From positions 8,064,920-8,128,919 of the forward strand of contig NC_051129.1 in NCBI RefSeq assembly GCF_014839805.1: 64,000 nucleotides of DNA, written 5' to 3'. The position numbers and the translations under genes were made by a program. The stretch's first letter is position 1. Every line of letters starts with the position of its first letter. Shown here piece by piece: positions 31,963 to 44,580 of the stretch. The stretch is from Manduca sexta (Eukaryota; Arthropoda; Insecta; Lepidoptera; Sphingidae). The notes beneath the pieces are model-generated. The model had not been told where the DNA came from and did no database searches. It saw only the letters and a program-made list of their open reading frames with translations.

Positions 31963-34026
31963 AACGTACTCTTAAAAAATAATAACGTAATAGCAACTAA
32001 AAAACATCAATCCCGATCTGCGTACCAACAAGGCTTTTGGATTTAGGGTGAGACTATTAAAAATTCCACAGAAGCGTTGTACCGCGATTCGCGGTGTATT
32101 TTTGGGCAATGATCCAAGTTCGTGAGTCGAGTGTATGACACGTTTATTAGAAAATCTTCGTAAATTCCATCTAGATTATGAATTTTTTAAAAGTTTTCCA
32201 AACGATTCGATAGTTTATGTTTATGTGTATGACAGAATATGTAATCAACAAAGTATATTTCTCTCTTAAATGTACTAGCTTGTATACCATAAAAACCTTT
32301 TGTCATGATGCTCCTGATGTATTTTTTTTTGAAAATTATATTTTGTATGTTAGGAATATCCTATTATTGGCGAATGGCAATTTTTGTAGTAGAGTCTAAA
32401 CGGTTAAGTGTAAGTTAATGTTGGATGTCCGATTCAAATGAAATAAAATAAAAACAAATAAAGTAATCAATTTAACTTTAACACATATCTTTATTTGGGT
32501 ACAGTCTAAATAAATGAAAATAATACATAACTTTTTAAGGATTTTAATGTCATGAAAAGTACGTCAAGAGTGATTAAACTCACTCTATACTAGCAAAAAC
32601 CTGTGTAGTATTAATTAACCCAATATATCATAGCACTACCATGGTAGTAAAAAAAACTAAAGTGTTAATTAACCCAATTTATCATAGCGACACTATGATA
32701 ACAAATCTGGTAACCCTCATTAAACTCTCATCTCTCACCTCTCTATGGTAAAATATTGGATGATAAAACTCACATTGGCATGGTAACGTTTCTGTTCCTA
32801 ATACCTATTTTACAAATGGTCCACGATTTATACGCCACCATCGTGATTATTCGCACCTCCACCATAAATTACCTGCGTTTGGACGAAAAGGGATTTTATT
32901 TTTTAGATTTATAATGGTAATTTTACTTGCAATCTGTGTCTAGGTAAGGCTCTCGTATAGGAGAATCAGAGGAGTCGCGTACCTTTTTATTGTCTATTTC
33001 TGCTGTTAAGTAATAATATTCGAGATATATGCTTGTTTGAAAGCGTAAGTTCAGATTTCAGTTTAACGTTTTATTCGTCAACGATGACGTGAAGTTAAAA
33101 TAATCTTAACACATTGAGCGCATGAGTCGCGACTCTGTGCATCCATTCAGGGACATTCTCATGACCTTATATTACAATACAAAATGAATATCAATCATGG
33201 AAAGGAATAAGGTCCAGATTCCATTCTTAATATAAACAATCCTATATTCATTTTTTTAGCACTCTACATCAGCCATGAAAAGGTTCTCTTTAATGTGTTA
33301 ATAGAAAAATAATAAATAAGTCAGATTCTCATTCCCTTAATAGTAAATATCTTCAAAGGATTACGGTTCTTATTTTCTATATATTATACATTATTTCAGA
33401 TTTTTTTTGTCAGTCGTATTGTGCTCATCAATTTTATAATACTAGAGCCAACACTTAAGTACTTAAAATAAATTATAATAATTCGTAAAATTTTATCATA
33501 TTTTACATTCAACCGTTGACTTTACAGCTACTGTATTTTGTATCAGTTCAATAAATTACAAACAACATCAAAGTGCTGCCGCGCACCGTCGAGTGCTTTA
33601 GCCGTGATGGTTTAACTAATTGCTTCATTGAAGTACATTCATATTTATGTTTGTTACGAGTGTCCGTTCGCGTGTCAACAAAGTATGAATAAAAAATATG
33701 TACTTGAAAGTGTTCAAAGACATTCGAAAAATATGCTTTTTTATTTATTTTATGAATATTTATTTATTATCATACTTTTCATTTATATGTGAAAGTTTGT
33801 TTACATTTTTATCCTGGGAAAATTATATTATATTTTAAATTTCTTTATTAAAATAGGTACTTTATGAAGAGATTTTTCCACCCTGACACCCACCGTTACA
33901 ACTCCTGTAAGACAGGATCGGTAGTGGCACGCATTATAACATCGAACGGTGATACTCGTCTTCTCGTTGCGTCTTAGAAATTAAGACCTTATGTAATACC
34001 TCTTCTTCATCAACCTATATTTTGGA
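31963..34026. other. Gene-free interval
   Basis: AT-rich. It contains a pair of near-identical 24-base segments (TTAATTAACCCAATATATCA...) at 32613-32636 and 32664-32687. No gene recognised. Confidence 0.5.
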
Positions 34027-34345
34027 CCACTGCTGGACATGTGCCTGCCCAATACGCGCCATTACACCCGGTCTTTGGAATTTTGCATCCAGTTTCTGCC
34101 AGCGAGGTTTCGCAAATCTTCACTCTACCTAGCTAGAGAGCATTTTACGCTACGCTTGCCAACTCGTGGTCTTCACTCAAGAACTAATTTACTCCAGCGT
34201 TTGTCGGTTTCTCGACAGATATGATCAGCGCACTGCCACTTCAGCTTACTAATCCTACGTCCCATGTTGGTGACTGGTTCTCTGGCGGATTTAATCACGA
34301 TACAAAATTAGTTCTTCAGAGAAACTCCGAGCAAACCACTATGAA
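34027..34345 (-). pseudogene. RTE-like LINE, C-terminal ORF remnant
   Basis: Minus-strand translation near 34220-34040 gives RWSKLVLE, RPRVGKRSVK, LARWSEDLRNLAGRNWMQ and SKDR with internal stops. This is the pattern of the C-terminal region of RTE-like non-LTR reverse transcriptase ORFs, followed by the terminal 'catgtccagcagtgg' on minus. It is inactive. A related remnant is on plus at 61575-61790. Confidence 0.7.
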
Positions 34346-37222
34346 TTGATGGGCCAGCCATACTGTGTCCACTTCTCAGCACCGGAGGTTACGACTTGTA
34401 GGATGCACTGGTTAAAAATTATCGTTTACAGATATTCTGGTAGAAGTGACGAGAAGACCCGACAAAGTTTACCAATGTAGTATCGGGTGCGTATTGATTT
34501 ACTCATCACAATTTGCAACAAGTAAATGTGCGACAAAATCTAGTTGGTATATCACTGATACACTGCTCACAAATCTGACTACAGTAAATTAAAAATACAA
34601 ACAAACGAATTGAACACCTTCTCTTTTGGAAGTCGGTTAAAAATTACAGTGTTATGGAAATTAATTATAGTGTCTTTGGCCATTGATCGTACAAGGTACG
34701 CGGTGGCATGTGGTTAAAATTAAACGAGCGACAATATTTTATTACTTCCTGTCCCTACTGTTTCATATAAATTTCTTTGAGGTTACCCGATGACCGGCGG
34801 AGAGAAGGGTGAGAAAAAAGGAGATGTAATCGATTCTCGCCTTTTTATGCAATCTTTAGATCTGTTTTTTTATAGAAGAGGGACAATGTAACAAGTGGAT
34901 CTGATCGTAAGTATGAGTCTTATACCACTGATTGGTTGTTCAACAATAAAGGGTTCCTAATAGTTAGTAAGATATTGAGCATCGTTCAGTACTTAAATAA
35001 AATAAGCTAATAAATAGATACCGATCAGATTTTAATTATACATGTTTAAATTACATGGTTTAGAATAGGCAATGAATCATCTAAATCACCAAAAATTAAG
35101 ATAAAATCAAAAATTCGTGATACAATGCGTGCCCGTCGCGGTGGCGTGGCTCCGTAATTTATTACACCAAGTGTTAATTGCAGCAATGAATAGCTAATGT
35201 CAGTAGAATGTTGTTATCGGTACATCGATTTGTTTAGTTTAAATGCCGTTTATGGTAATTAGAGGATGTTTGCTCCAATGGTTTTCGAGTTTCGATAGTA
35301 GGTATGTTTTTTTATATTGACATTTACGTGCATGACAAAATTGATTGTTTTAACTGAAGAAACAAGTGGCTTTTTAGCTTCCATTAGTCAATACAAGGTG
35401 ATAGTTTTTACTGTGTCATTAATTGAATAATCGTTTGTTACTTATTAGTATTCATTGATGAACGTTAATCTGTTTCTACATAGTGTTTGTTACTTACATG
35501 TTGTGACAATAATTTTATATAGGATAAATAAAAAAAATATATAACTTTATTAATATAAACAAAAATTCTGAATCAAAAATTGTTTTTCCTTACCTCTTCT
35601 ACATATCTCAATTCTTTTTTGTTTGTAATTAAAAGGCTATTGGTGTATGTACATTTTAAACTTGGATAAAATTATTTCATTTCTTACAATGATATTGTGA
35701 TTAATGGTATGCTTTAATCATGACGTACCACAGATTATTTTTGTACACAGTTTTTAATGACTAAATAAATTGATTTATTCCTATTTATTTTTTATTTGTT
35801 ACTTGTTGTTGGTCGCTGCTTGACCCGCCTGAAAAGTATTTCATCCTACAAAAGTCCCTACAGTGATATATGGCACCATCTGTACCACGAGAGCACTATC
35901 TATTTATAAATTAAAAGGCATAAAGGCCAAGAAAAACCATAAAAAGCAGACTATTTGTTAATCAAAGACATAGTCTAATTATATGCCTAATTCCATTCAA
36001 ATCTGTTCAGCTGTTCAGTTTGATAAACATTACATACATTCATACATTGTCACAAATTTTCACATTTATCATTGCATTAAAAATAAGACTTATGAAATGA
36101 TCTACCTCAGTCAATAAAATTAAAAACATAGCTTCTGTAGGCTCATTACATTTTTAAATATCACTTATCTAGTCCTCTGTTGAAAGCATTTACTACCGAT
36201 GTTTATCTTTGTAAGTTATAGTTAAATATACGGAAATTACACGCCAATTAACCTTTGTTAATGAGATGCACCCTGGTAATCATTTCAAGCTTTCTTGCTA
36301 TCTATCTGTTTGTACAACTATGAATATATTAAGGAATTTCACACGCGATTACCTTTTTAAACTGTTTTTATAAAGAGTAGCATGGTGGTCTCTGTAGTCA
36401 AGTCGTTACACTTAAGTGGCTGTCTTTATTAAGTGATATTTAGAAGTGGATGTTAGTTGAGAGATATAAGAAGAATCTATCTTGTTTTGTATTATATTTA
36501 CTCATATATTTAAATTTGGGTTAAATGTTATAACCCTTTTAAAGTTAAGGTTATATTTACTATTAATATAACGATTTAAATAAAAAAAAAAACAGGTAAA
36601 ATTAAATTACTTAATAGCGTAGTTTTTAGAACAAGAGAAAGGATGCTTATTATTCTTAAAATATAAAATAATGTCTTAGATAATATTGTAAATACAATAT
36701 TATGTTAATCCAAAAATATTTCTATGGAGGTAAATTTTAAAACGAAGCCATTTTTATTTCCATCAAATTGTTATTACGTTATAAATATCTGTTTTAAAGA
36801 TAAGAAAAATTTATTAGAAACTTAAAAGCTTACGCTTAGTATTGATATTGACAAAACTGCATATTTTACGAACGATTAATAGTTGACGGAAGACATCGCG
36901 AATAAATATCTCATTAGAGCAAGATTTATTACTTAAGCAGTCACGGAACTGTTAAAAAACTTTGGAGGAAAATTTGATAATTACTTGTCAACATGCGATT
37001 GTCTATTTGGAGTTCTGTCGGTTAATTTGCTTTTTTTATTTGCCGTAATATATCATTCCGTTAATGACGCCTAAATGAAGAGTTATCACGAACGTTTTTT
37101 TTTTGGCATGCAATAAATTCGATGGTTCTGATGACAGGCCTGTAAAGGGAGTCAAGATTCATGAACTGGTAATATAAAAACGCAATATACAAATTCATTC
37201 GCTAAAAATATATTTAATAGTA
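34346..37222. other. Gene-free interval
   Basis: AT-rich, with no supported gene. A diverged family D fragment probably lies at 35808-36045. Confidence 0.5.
35808..36045 (+). mobile_element. Diverged family D fragment
   Basis: Has the order 'gctgcttgacccgcctg', 'aaaagtccctacagtgatat' and 'ccattcaaatctgttcagctg', matching the layout of the 16087 and 53090 copies but heavily decayed. Confidence 0.4.
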
Positions 37223-37534
37223 ATAGCCTTGCATTATATACTATCCCACTGTTGGGTACGAACCTCTTCTTCTACTGAGAGGGATTAGGTCTTAGTTCAC
37301 CACGCTGGCCTAGTGCGGATTGGAAGACTTTACACACCCTCGAAATTCCTATAGAGAATTTTTCAGGTATGCTGGTTTCCTCACGAAGCTTTTCTTTACT
37401 GTTAAAGCAAGCGATAATTCACAAAGAATACACACATAATATTTAGAAAAGTCAGAAGTGTGTGCCTTGGGTTTCGAACCTGCGGATATTTGTCTCGGCA
37501 GCCCGTTCAACACCCAACTAGACTATCGCAGCTT
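37223..37534 (-). mobile_element. SINE-A, full-length copy
   Basis: Inverted relative to 21521-21848. It runs from the AT tail through 'cactgttgggtacgaacctc' and 'ctgagagggattaggtctta' to the head, with box B on minus GGTTCGAAACC and 'tatcgcagctt' at the 5' end. Confidence 0.85.
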
Positions 37535-40500
37535 AAAAGTATACTTTGCAAATTTTTTGTTTTCAGGTAAATACATTAAGGTTTAAAATAGAACCACAAA
37601 TAGCTAATAATGCCATAGACTTGTTTAAACTATGTTTTGACATACTAATCATTAAGGTAATCCGGTTAGGTTAGTTATTAAATACAAAACAGGATTTATA
37701 AACCAATATCACTTTAAACATAAGCATAATTAAGTTGAACAGCTGTTTATTGGTACGTGATGACAAATAAAAAAGCTATTAAAAATTCAACGATGAAGCA
37801 GATAAGCAAATACTTGGAGTGGCAAAGGCGACATTCGTTGAGCATAAAAGTTTTAAGGAATCGCTAAACGCCTCAATAATTTATCGAAAACTTGACCCCG
37901 CTTCATTTACATTAAACAAATTGTTAATTTTTTGATAGCTATCATCCGGAACAGATGGCCGGAATCGGATGTGTACAACTCGAATGATTTTTAACTTTAT
38001 ATCAAACACACAAGAGTTACTTTTGATTCCAAATACGCAAGACTCTCGAAAGTGTTTTTTATATTTACGCGGTAATAATTGTGGAAGGTAAGCATGGCAT
38101 GTGCCACGTTATGGGACAGGTTGACCACATGTGGTGCAATCTGCTAGGTATTTTATCGTACCTTTTCGGATTATAATTTAAAAAATATCGTTTATCTTAA
38201 TGAAATTTGTTTTGGGCTCGTCGGTGACGTTGCTAAGCCGATATGAGTTAGAGTCTGTTGGTGTTAATGGAATCAAATTAATACGCTTGACATTTGGAGA
38301 AATGAACTATTAACAAGGGGGATAAAGGGATATTTATTAAGAAAGTTTAGAATACTCTGATATATCATTTAAATCTTGTTATATTATTAAAAGGTTTGAA
38401 ATTTTCACCTAAACGTATTTTTAGAAATCTTTTTAATTTGTTTTTGTAAACGTATTTTAATCAGTGTATTAGAAAAGTGTTTATTGATTTGTCGTCTATC
38501 ATCTGTATTTGCTTTGTCTTCAGATTCTTCGTTGACTGTTTCAGCTTCGATTGTTTAATTTAGGTTACAAGACAATCCTATTGTTTCGTGAATGACGTCA
38601 CGGTTTCTTTCGACTTTCTAAACATTTCTTCAGAATTGATTCTTTAAGCAAACGCGCGAGCGTGTTAAGCAACGTTGGCTCCGTCCGGTGTTTTCATACT
38701 GCATCCAAAGTTAATATCGTAATTCTACTTCTCCATGTAGACATCGTGCCGGGGCAATGTTTTCAGGAATTTATTAAAAATGAAAATGCTAATTTTCGCC
38801 ATAAACAATAGCAATGTGTACACAGTCCCATGTGCGCCAGACTAAAGTGCGACATTTATTCGCACACGCCATTACCGAGTGCCACAGAAAGTGCCATTAA
38901 CATAAAACGAACCAAAAGAGAAACTACTTTCAAACTCAATATCAGAATCTTTTGTGTGGCAAATCTACTCGAGGCCCTCGGCTGGCCGCCATCCGTTAAC
39001 ACATTGATTATACATCAAGGAAAATAAAAAGGAAATAGCGTCGCGAAAAAAGCCGCCTGTAACGCAACGATTTCAATCAGACAAAACGTTTTGCGTTTTT
39101 ATGGTGGCGCGGCATCGGCGACTATCTCGTTCCGAAACAGATTATTTCTCATTTGATTTATGGCGGCTGAATCTTCCAACGATATTATGTTTTGGTCATC
39201 CATTCGATTCCTATTTGAATGCTGAGCGCCGAATGGGGTGGTATGAGACGGGGGTGGCACTCGTACTATATTAATCTCAAATCCATTTGTTGTAATATGC
39301 ATAGGATATTGGGTGTTGGAGCTGAGTACGGAAGGTCCGTTTTGGTGCCGTTGCGGCCAAGAGTTAGGACGGTTCGCCGATCACCGTCCGATAGAGGTGA
39401 GAGATGAAACAGTAGCGTCGCATTCATTTCGCCGATGTATAGTTCTGTCCCTCTCGCACGCCCTGCGGGAGACTGTGGCCCTAGTATGTATCAGATTTGG
39501 GTTTTATCGTTTTATTGCTTATTCTTTTTAGATTTTCAGCAGCGAGGGCATATCATTTTGTTTTTAATGCGAGACATAAATAACCACGCAACCAGCCACT
39601 AACTTTAAGTAATGGCGCATTTAGGAAAATGTGCGGAAGTTGGGCACTATTTGTTATGTTGTAATAACGCACGTACGAAATTTGAATTTTGTGGTAATTC
39701 GCCAGTTCAATTAGTGTTGGTGCGCTGCCAAGTTTTTTTTGCATTATTAAGTGGATGGGAAAATATACGGTGTTATAAAAGCCGATAAAAGAGTTTAAGT
39801 CGGCGCGGACATAAGTCTTGCGCGAAAAATACTATCATAGATTAACTTTTTAAGAAATTGCCGCACAATTTCGTTAAAGTGATTTTAAAGAGCAGAGGGG
39901 TGATTTGCTTGAGTAAGTATTTTGCAACGAAATATTTTGTCGTCGGTTCGCCGCATCTGGCGTAGGTCCAGTCGCTTGATGACAGCTTATGAATATTTTT
40001 GGCAAAATTCGTTGCCTTTCCATTGGATGGAAATTTCTTTATTTAACTTTTCGTTCTAAATTATTTATGTTTTGCATGTTGCATCGAACTTACAGTTCCG
40101 GATAAACTTGTTAAAGAATAATTATGTTAAAGTATAAATATGTGTTTTCAATAAGCAGGTAACTAATAGTTTCTTTTATACTTAGATCCTTTTTTAAATA
40201 GCAATTTTCATTTAATATTTATTTTGTTCTATATAAACATATTTACAATAATAAATAGGTTTAGTTGACACTCTTGGGTATACAATTTTACATATTCTTA
40301 TTATAAATCTATGTAATTGTATATTAGGGTTCGCAAGTGATACCCGTTAAAGAATCTTAACGAAAGATCTTACGCGCATAACCTTATCTCACCTCCAGCG
40401 CATTTTCATGTGACAAACTTGCGACTACTCAATAATAGATGTCGCTCACTAAGCTATTTGAACTTCGAACCACACTTGGGTCGCAGTCATCCGTTTTTGC

Positions 40501-43319
40501 TCCTCGCCGCATGGGGCGCCACGATCGCCCATTGTTTCCAGCCCACGGGCCCGATAACGCATAAATTCAACTGTATTTTCGAATCTTTTGTTTTATCTCA
40601 GTAACGTATGGACACTGCGAAGTGAGTCCGTATGATGTCCACTTGTTTGTTTTGCCTTTATTAATGAAATATGTCGCTGCATAACCGCGGCTTATTTTAT
40701 TTTAGTTACCATTCGTTATCACGACTTTATCTGTAGTAGAGATGCATCGAAATGTAAATTATGATGGTATTGTTCGGAACAATAGGATCGAATAATTTTT
40801 GTTTTCGGTAATAAATTTTATATTAACAAACGTTGTTCTTCAAAAGGTTCGGGATGTCATCGGAACTCTCATTTCGTTTTTAATTTTGAAGGGTGTCGTT
40901 AATCCATCGATATTAGAGGTACTGCAAACATCTTTGAGATTTCCTTGAATGCCTCTCAAGTAGCGAGGGTACGAACTAATGAACCGGTAAAATTTCCCGT
41001 TCCTTATAAAGGAAAATTCGTTCCTCCAAATCATCCACAGCTCTCAGAGCTCTATAATTTAAAGGAGTTGAAAAATATAAACGAGTGGAAATCTTAAAAA
41101 CAAATTTGAAGGTAAAAACGGAACTTCATTAGAACCGCTTTTATCTGGCTGTGAAAACAGTTTATGAAGATTTAAATGTTCTTTTTGAACGAAATAGTAA
41201 TATCAAGTAGACTGTTTTGTGCAATAAAGTACAAAATCTACATAATACTAAATTTAACAAAACAAAAACACAAAAATAAAAATACATGTACCCTACCAAA
41301 ATGAAAATCATTATGCAATAAGTGGGGCAGATTAAATTCATTAAAATTCTAACTAATATTCAGATCATTCATGCGTCACGGTCCCTATTGTCAACCCTTC
41401 GCTGACCGCTCCGGTCCGGGGCGCCCACTGTGCCAAATTCAAATGAAAGCAATAATTGACGCTGCCCATTGAGACCCCGGGGCATGACCGTGTTCCAAAC
41501 GAGCCACGGTGAAATAGTGTGGAGTTGCGAGAAATGAGTTTATTTTCAAATTGATTTTTTGGTAGTTTTTATCTCAGTTATAGTTGGAAATATATATAAT
41601 ACTATTCACTTTATTAAGTACCTTAATTTAACAATAATGTTTAATCGTAAAACGCTTTAAGTCAAATCGAATTCCAACCATGAAAGTCACCAGCCTATAC
41701 CTTTCGATATTCATTCGCAAAATCAAAGAAATGTTATCAATAAAATATTTCATAACCAGTAATAAACCTAATATATTCATAGACCAAAAAACGAACCCCA
41801 ATTTTTAACAATTCTCAACAGTAATTAAACTCGCAAAATATTAAAACACGTCCTCCAAATCTGTTCCACGCCGCCCTTTACACTAACAAGCAAGGGTGAC
41901 ATAATCGGAGAAACAAATCTGACTACTGGTGCTGCATGTAAATGATGATGATTAATTTGTTCTTCGCAAATGACAAGAAGGGTTAAAAGGCAAAGGGTTG
42001 GCTCGTAATTTCGCCACTTGTATAAGGAATCCGGGGTATTCGCTACCCCATTCGGAACGTACTGTATAATTTGAACAGTACCATTTTGTTACTCTTTGAT
42101 TGCCTTTGTGAATCCTACGGGTTTGATGGAGTGCGCAGATATTTCCGGATTGTTGTATTAATTACAACTGAGAATCGCGTTGAGAATTTTGGGGAGGTTT
42201 TGGCTGTTAAATTTGGTATTGTCTTTGATCCCTGCAAGGGTTACGTAATAGCTTGAATAAATCCTTAATCTATTAACCGTTTTGCATAATGTTTTTTATT
42301 CACTGGAAGAGTTTTAATGCTGAAATTAAAAAGCTATATTTTCCCGCGGAATTCAAAAAAGGAATGTATATAGGTATCGCTATTAAATATTACGGTTAAA
42401 AGTATCGTTGCAAACGTGCATTATTTTCTAAATTCAAATTATTTTAACGCTCACACAACATACCGATTCTATAGCATCAACTTGTGTATTACTAAGTTAT
42501 GTGCAGTTTATATTTTTAGATGTCTGCAACAGATAATGAAATAATGCAGAAGGTACTACTACAATCTTAAATCTTAGTTACCTGTTCTTGTACCGACTTA
42601 ATATTCTTATTTATCTCTTAATTTTAACGGATGTTTACATAAACTTTTTATTGTTGATGTGATCATCTAGACCGGGCGCGCTATCTAAACGATACTACAT
42701 TTTGGAATTACCTACATAAATCTTATTTATATAACTAACCTTATTATGTTAATTGTCCACTCCCACCAAAAAATGGCTAAAATAACGGTATTTGTGATTT
42801 TTTTTTCAAAAATACTGACATTTTCATAATTAGCGCGTTTAAAACACAAAATCTTTTATTACTTTTTCGATCAACTTTAAGTAAAATATTACGATTAATT
42901 CGCGGCAATTTATATTAGATAATTATAATAATCGAAAATTTTACTCTGGGTACATTGTAATTGATAGTCTATGGTTTTGTAATTGGCACTGGATGGCGTT
43001 TTTTATTTGATCCTTTATCTATGCGACGGTGTCCTTGCTAATATACAATTGCAAATTGAAATTAAAATTGATTTAATAAGAAAACTGTACTCATTTTGTT
43101 GTTAAGTAGAATAACCAAACAATTTTATATGGTCGAAATCGCAAAGGATAACATCTAATTAAAAAAGCGACCAAATTGGCTGTTAAATGGACATTTCGCT
43201 TTTCCCGCACAGACAGCTAGAACATCTCTAGTACTTAAAGCCCACACCGAGACATAGATCTAGAAGGAAAAGATAAATTATATATATACATTTTTTTTTT
43301 TACTTTTAGAGGTACTACC
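37535..43319. other. Long gene-free interval with candidate regulatory blocks
   Basis: No gene is recognised in 5.8 kb. GC-richer single-copy blocks lie at 38575-38720 (with TGACGTCA near 38595), 38985-39530, 40390-40570, 41385-41520 and 41870-42070. Short frames across 38830-39530 overlap on both strands and match no family I know. Confidence 0.5.
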
Positions 43320-43438
43320 CTAAATGTACAGTTTTATTGATGTTCTATCTCTGCACCACCTCAGGTTGACTGGTAAACAATGCCTCTGGCATTAAGTCAG
43401 CCTTTACATATATATGAAGTGCAATAAATAAATAAATT
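43320..43438 (+). mobile_element. Non-LTR retrotransposon 3' tail (family E)
   Basis: Carries 'ctctgcaccacctcaggttg', 'acaatgcctctggcattaag' and the end 'gtgcaataaataaataaatt'. Same family as 23290-23415. Confidence 0.75.
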
Positions 43439-44361
43439 ATTTTCAAGTATTCGCATATATCACTAACTCATTTTAATAACTTCACGCACCATTTAGTTCT
43501 GATGAAGTAAACACCGCGCCGATACATTTCAACTTATTATTGAAATTGCGAAATTCTTTTCCTATTCCATATGACATCGAGTATATCGGACCAGTCCCGA
43601 CCCCCAAATGTTTTTAAGAATATTGCAAATGTCTCGCTCAAACCGCTGACTGCGAACGATCGAAGTTAAAGGATTGCCTACGCTTTTAGTTCATGATGGG
43701 CGTGGTAAATTCGATATTCAATTTCTTTGTTTTCAACCTTATTATGAACGTGTTGGGTTTTCGATTTGCTTGCTAGGGGTTGTTACGTCACAATAGGTTT
43801 GCCATGGAGTATAGGCCTTGTTTCTTATTTTAATTAGGAATACACAATTAGAAATATAAATAGTTGCCTTCAGCATGCCACGCGATGGAATAAATAGTTT
43901 GTTATAAATATTGCATGAATATCATGCGGATGTGATATGCTTTGTACTCTATTCAATCATATTTTTAATATAATTAGAGTAATAATTAAGTACTTCTGGG
44001 TGTTTACATTGCAGACAGGTTTTGTGCCATTTACACACTTTATAAGTTATACAAATAGACTGATTTAGTCAGAGTGAACCATAATTTTTTTTTATATTTT
44101 CTAGTTATAAGTATATTGGGAGATTATAATATAGTAAATCTAATGTGCAACTATAGAGCATAGACTATTCTATCACAAAACCCTCCCCTAACCGCATTTT
44201 TTTTCTTCATAGATTGGAACAACAGCAACGATTGCCTAGTTTTATTACTCCAAAGGGAGAAACTTAAGCAATGCAAAGATACCTAAACCATTTCGCATAA
44301 TGCTAAGTTAATCACGATTTTAACGTCCATCAGCTTTTAACATATTTTCCAGTTGACCCCT
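43439..44361. other. Gene-free interval
   Basis: AT-rich, with no feature recognised. Confidence 0.5.
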
Positions 44362-44580
44362 ACCTGCCTATATAGTTTTCATCTCCGTATTACCCGAAGG
44401 TTGACTGGTAGAGAATGCATTCAGCATTAAGGCCACCTTTATACATTTATGTATCATCATCATCAGCCACATAAGGTCTACTGCTGAACATAGGCCTCCC
44501 CCAAAGATTTCCAGACGGACCCGTCGAAAGCGGCACGTTACCATACATTTATTTATACAAAGTCTAAATAAATGAATAAA
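44362..44580 (+). mobile_element. Family E tail split by a nested insertion
   Basis: The tail runs from 'catctccgtattacccgaag' through 'gagaatgcattcagcatta' to 44450, then resumes at 44543 with 'atacatttatttatacaaag' and its AATAAATGAATAAA end. The 92 bases between are a different element. Confidence 0.75.
44451..44542 (-). mobile_element. RTE-like LINE 3' terminus nested in family E tail
   Basis: On minus it reads 'gggggaggcctatgttcagc' then 'ggctgatgatgatgatac', the 3' end and short-repeat tail of an RTE-like LINE, strongly 5'-truncated. Direct repeats ATACATTTAT at 44441-44450 and 44543-44552 mark the target-site duplication. Confidence 0.8.

Noticed and set aside
39099..39531. Overlapping frames of 60-72 codons on both strands, considered as an exon
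   Set aside because: No splice-site pair joins them to another block and the peptides look random.
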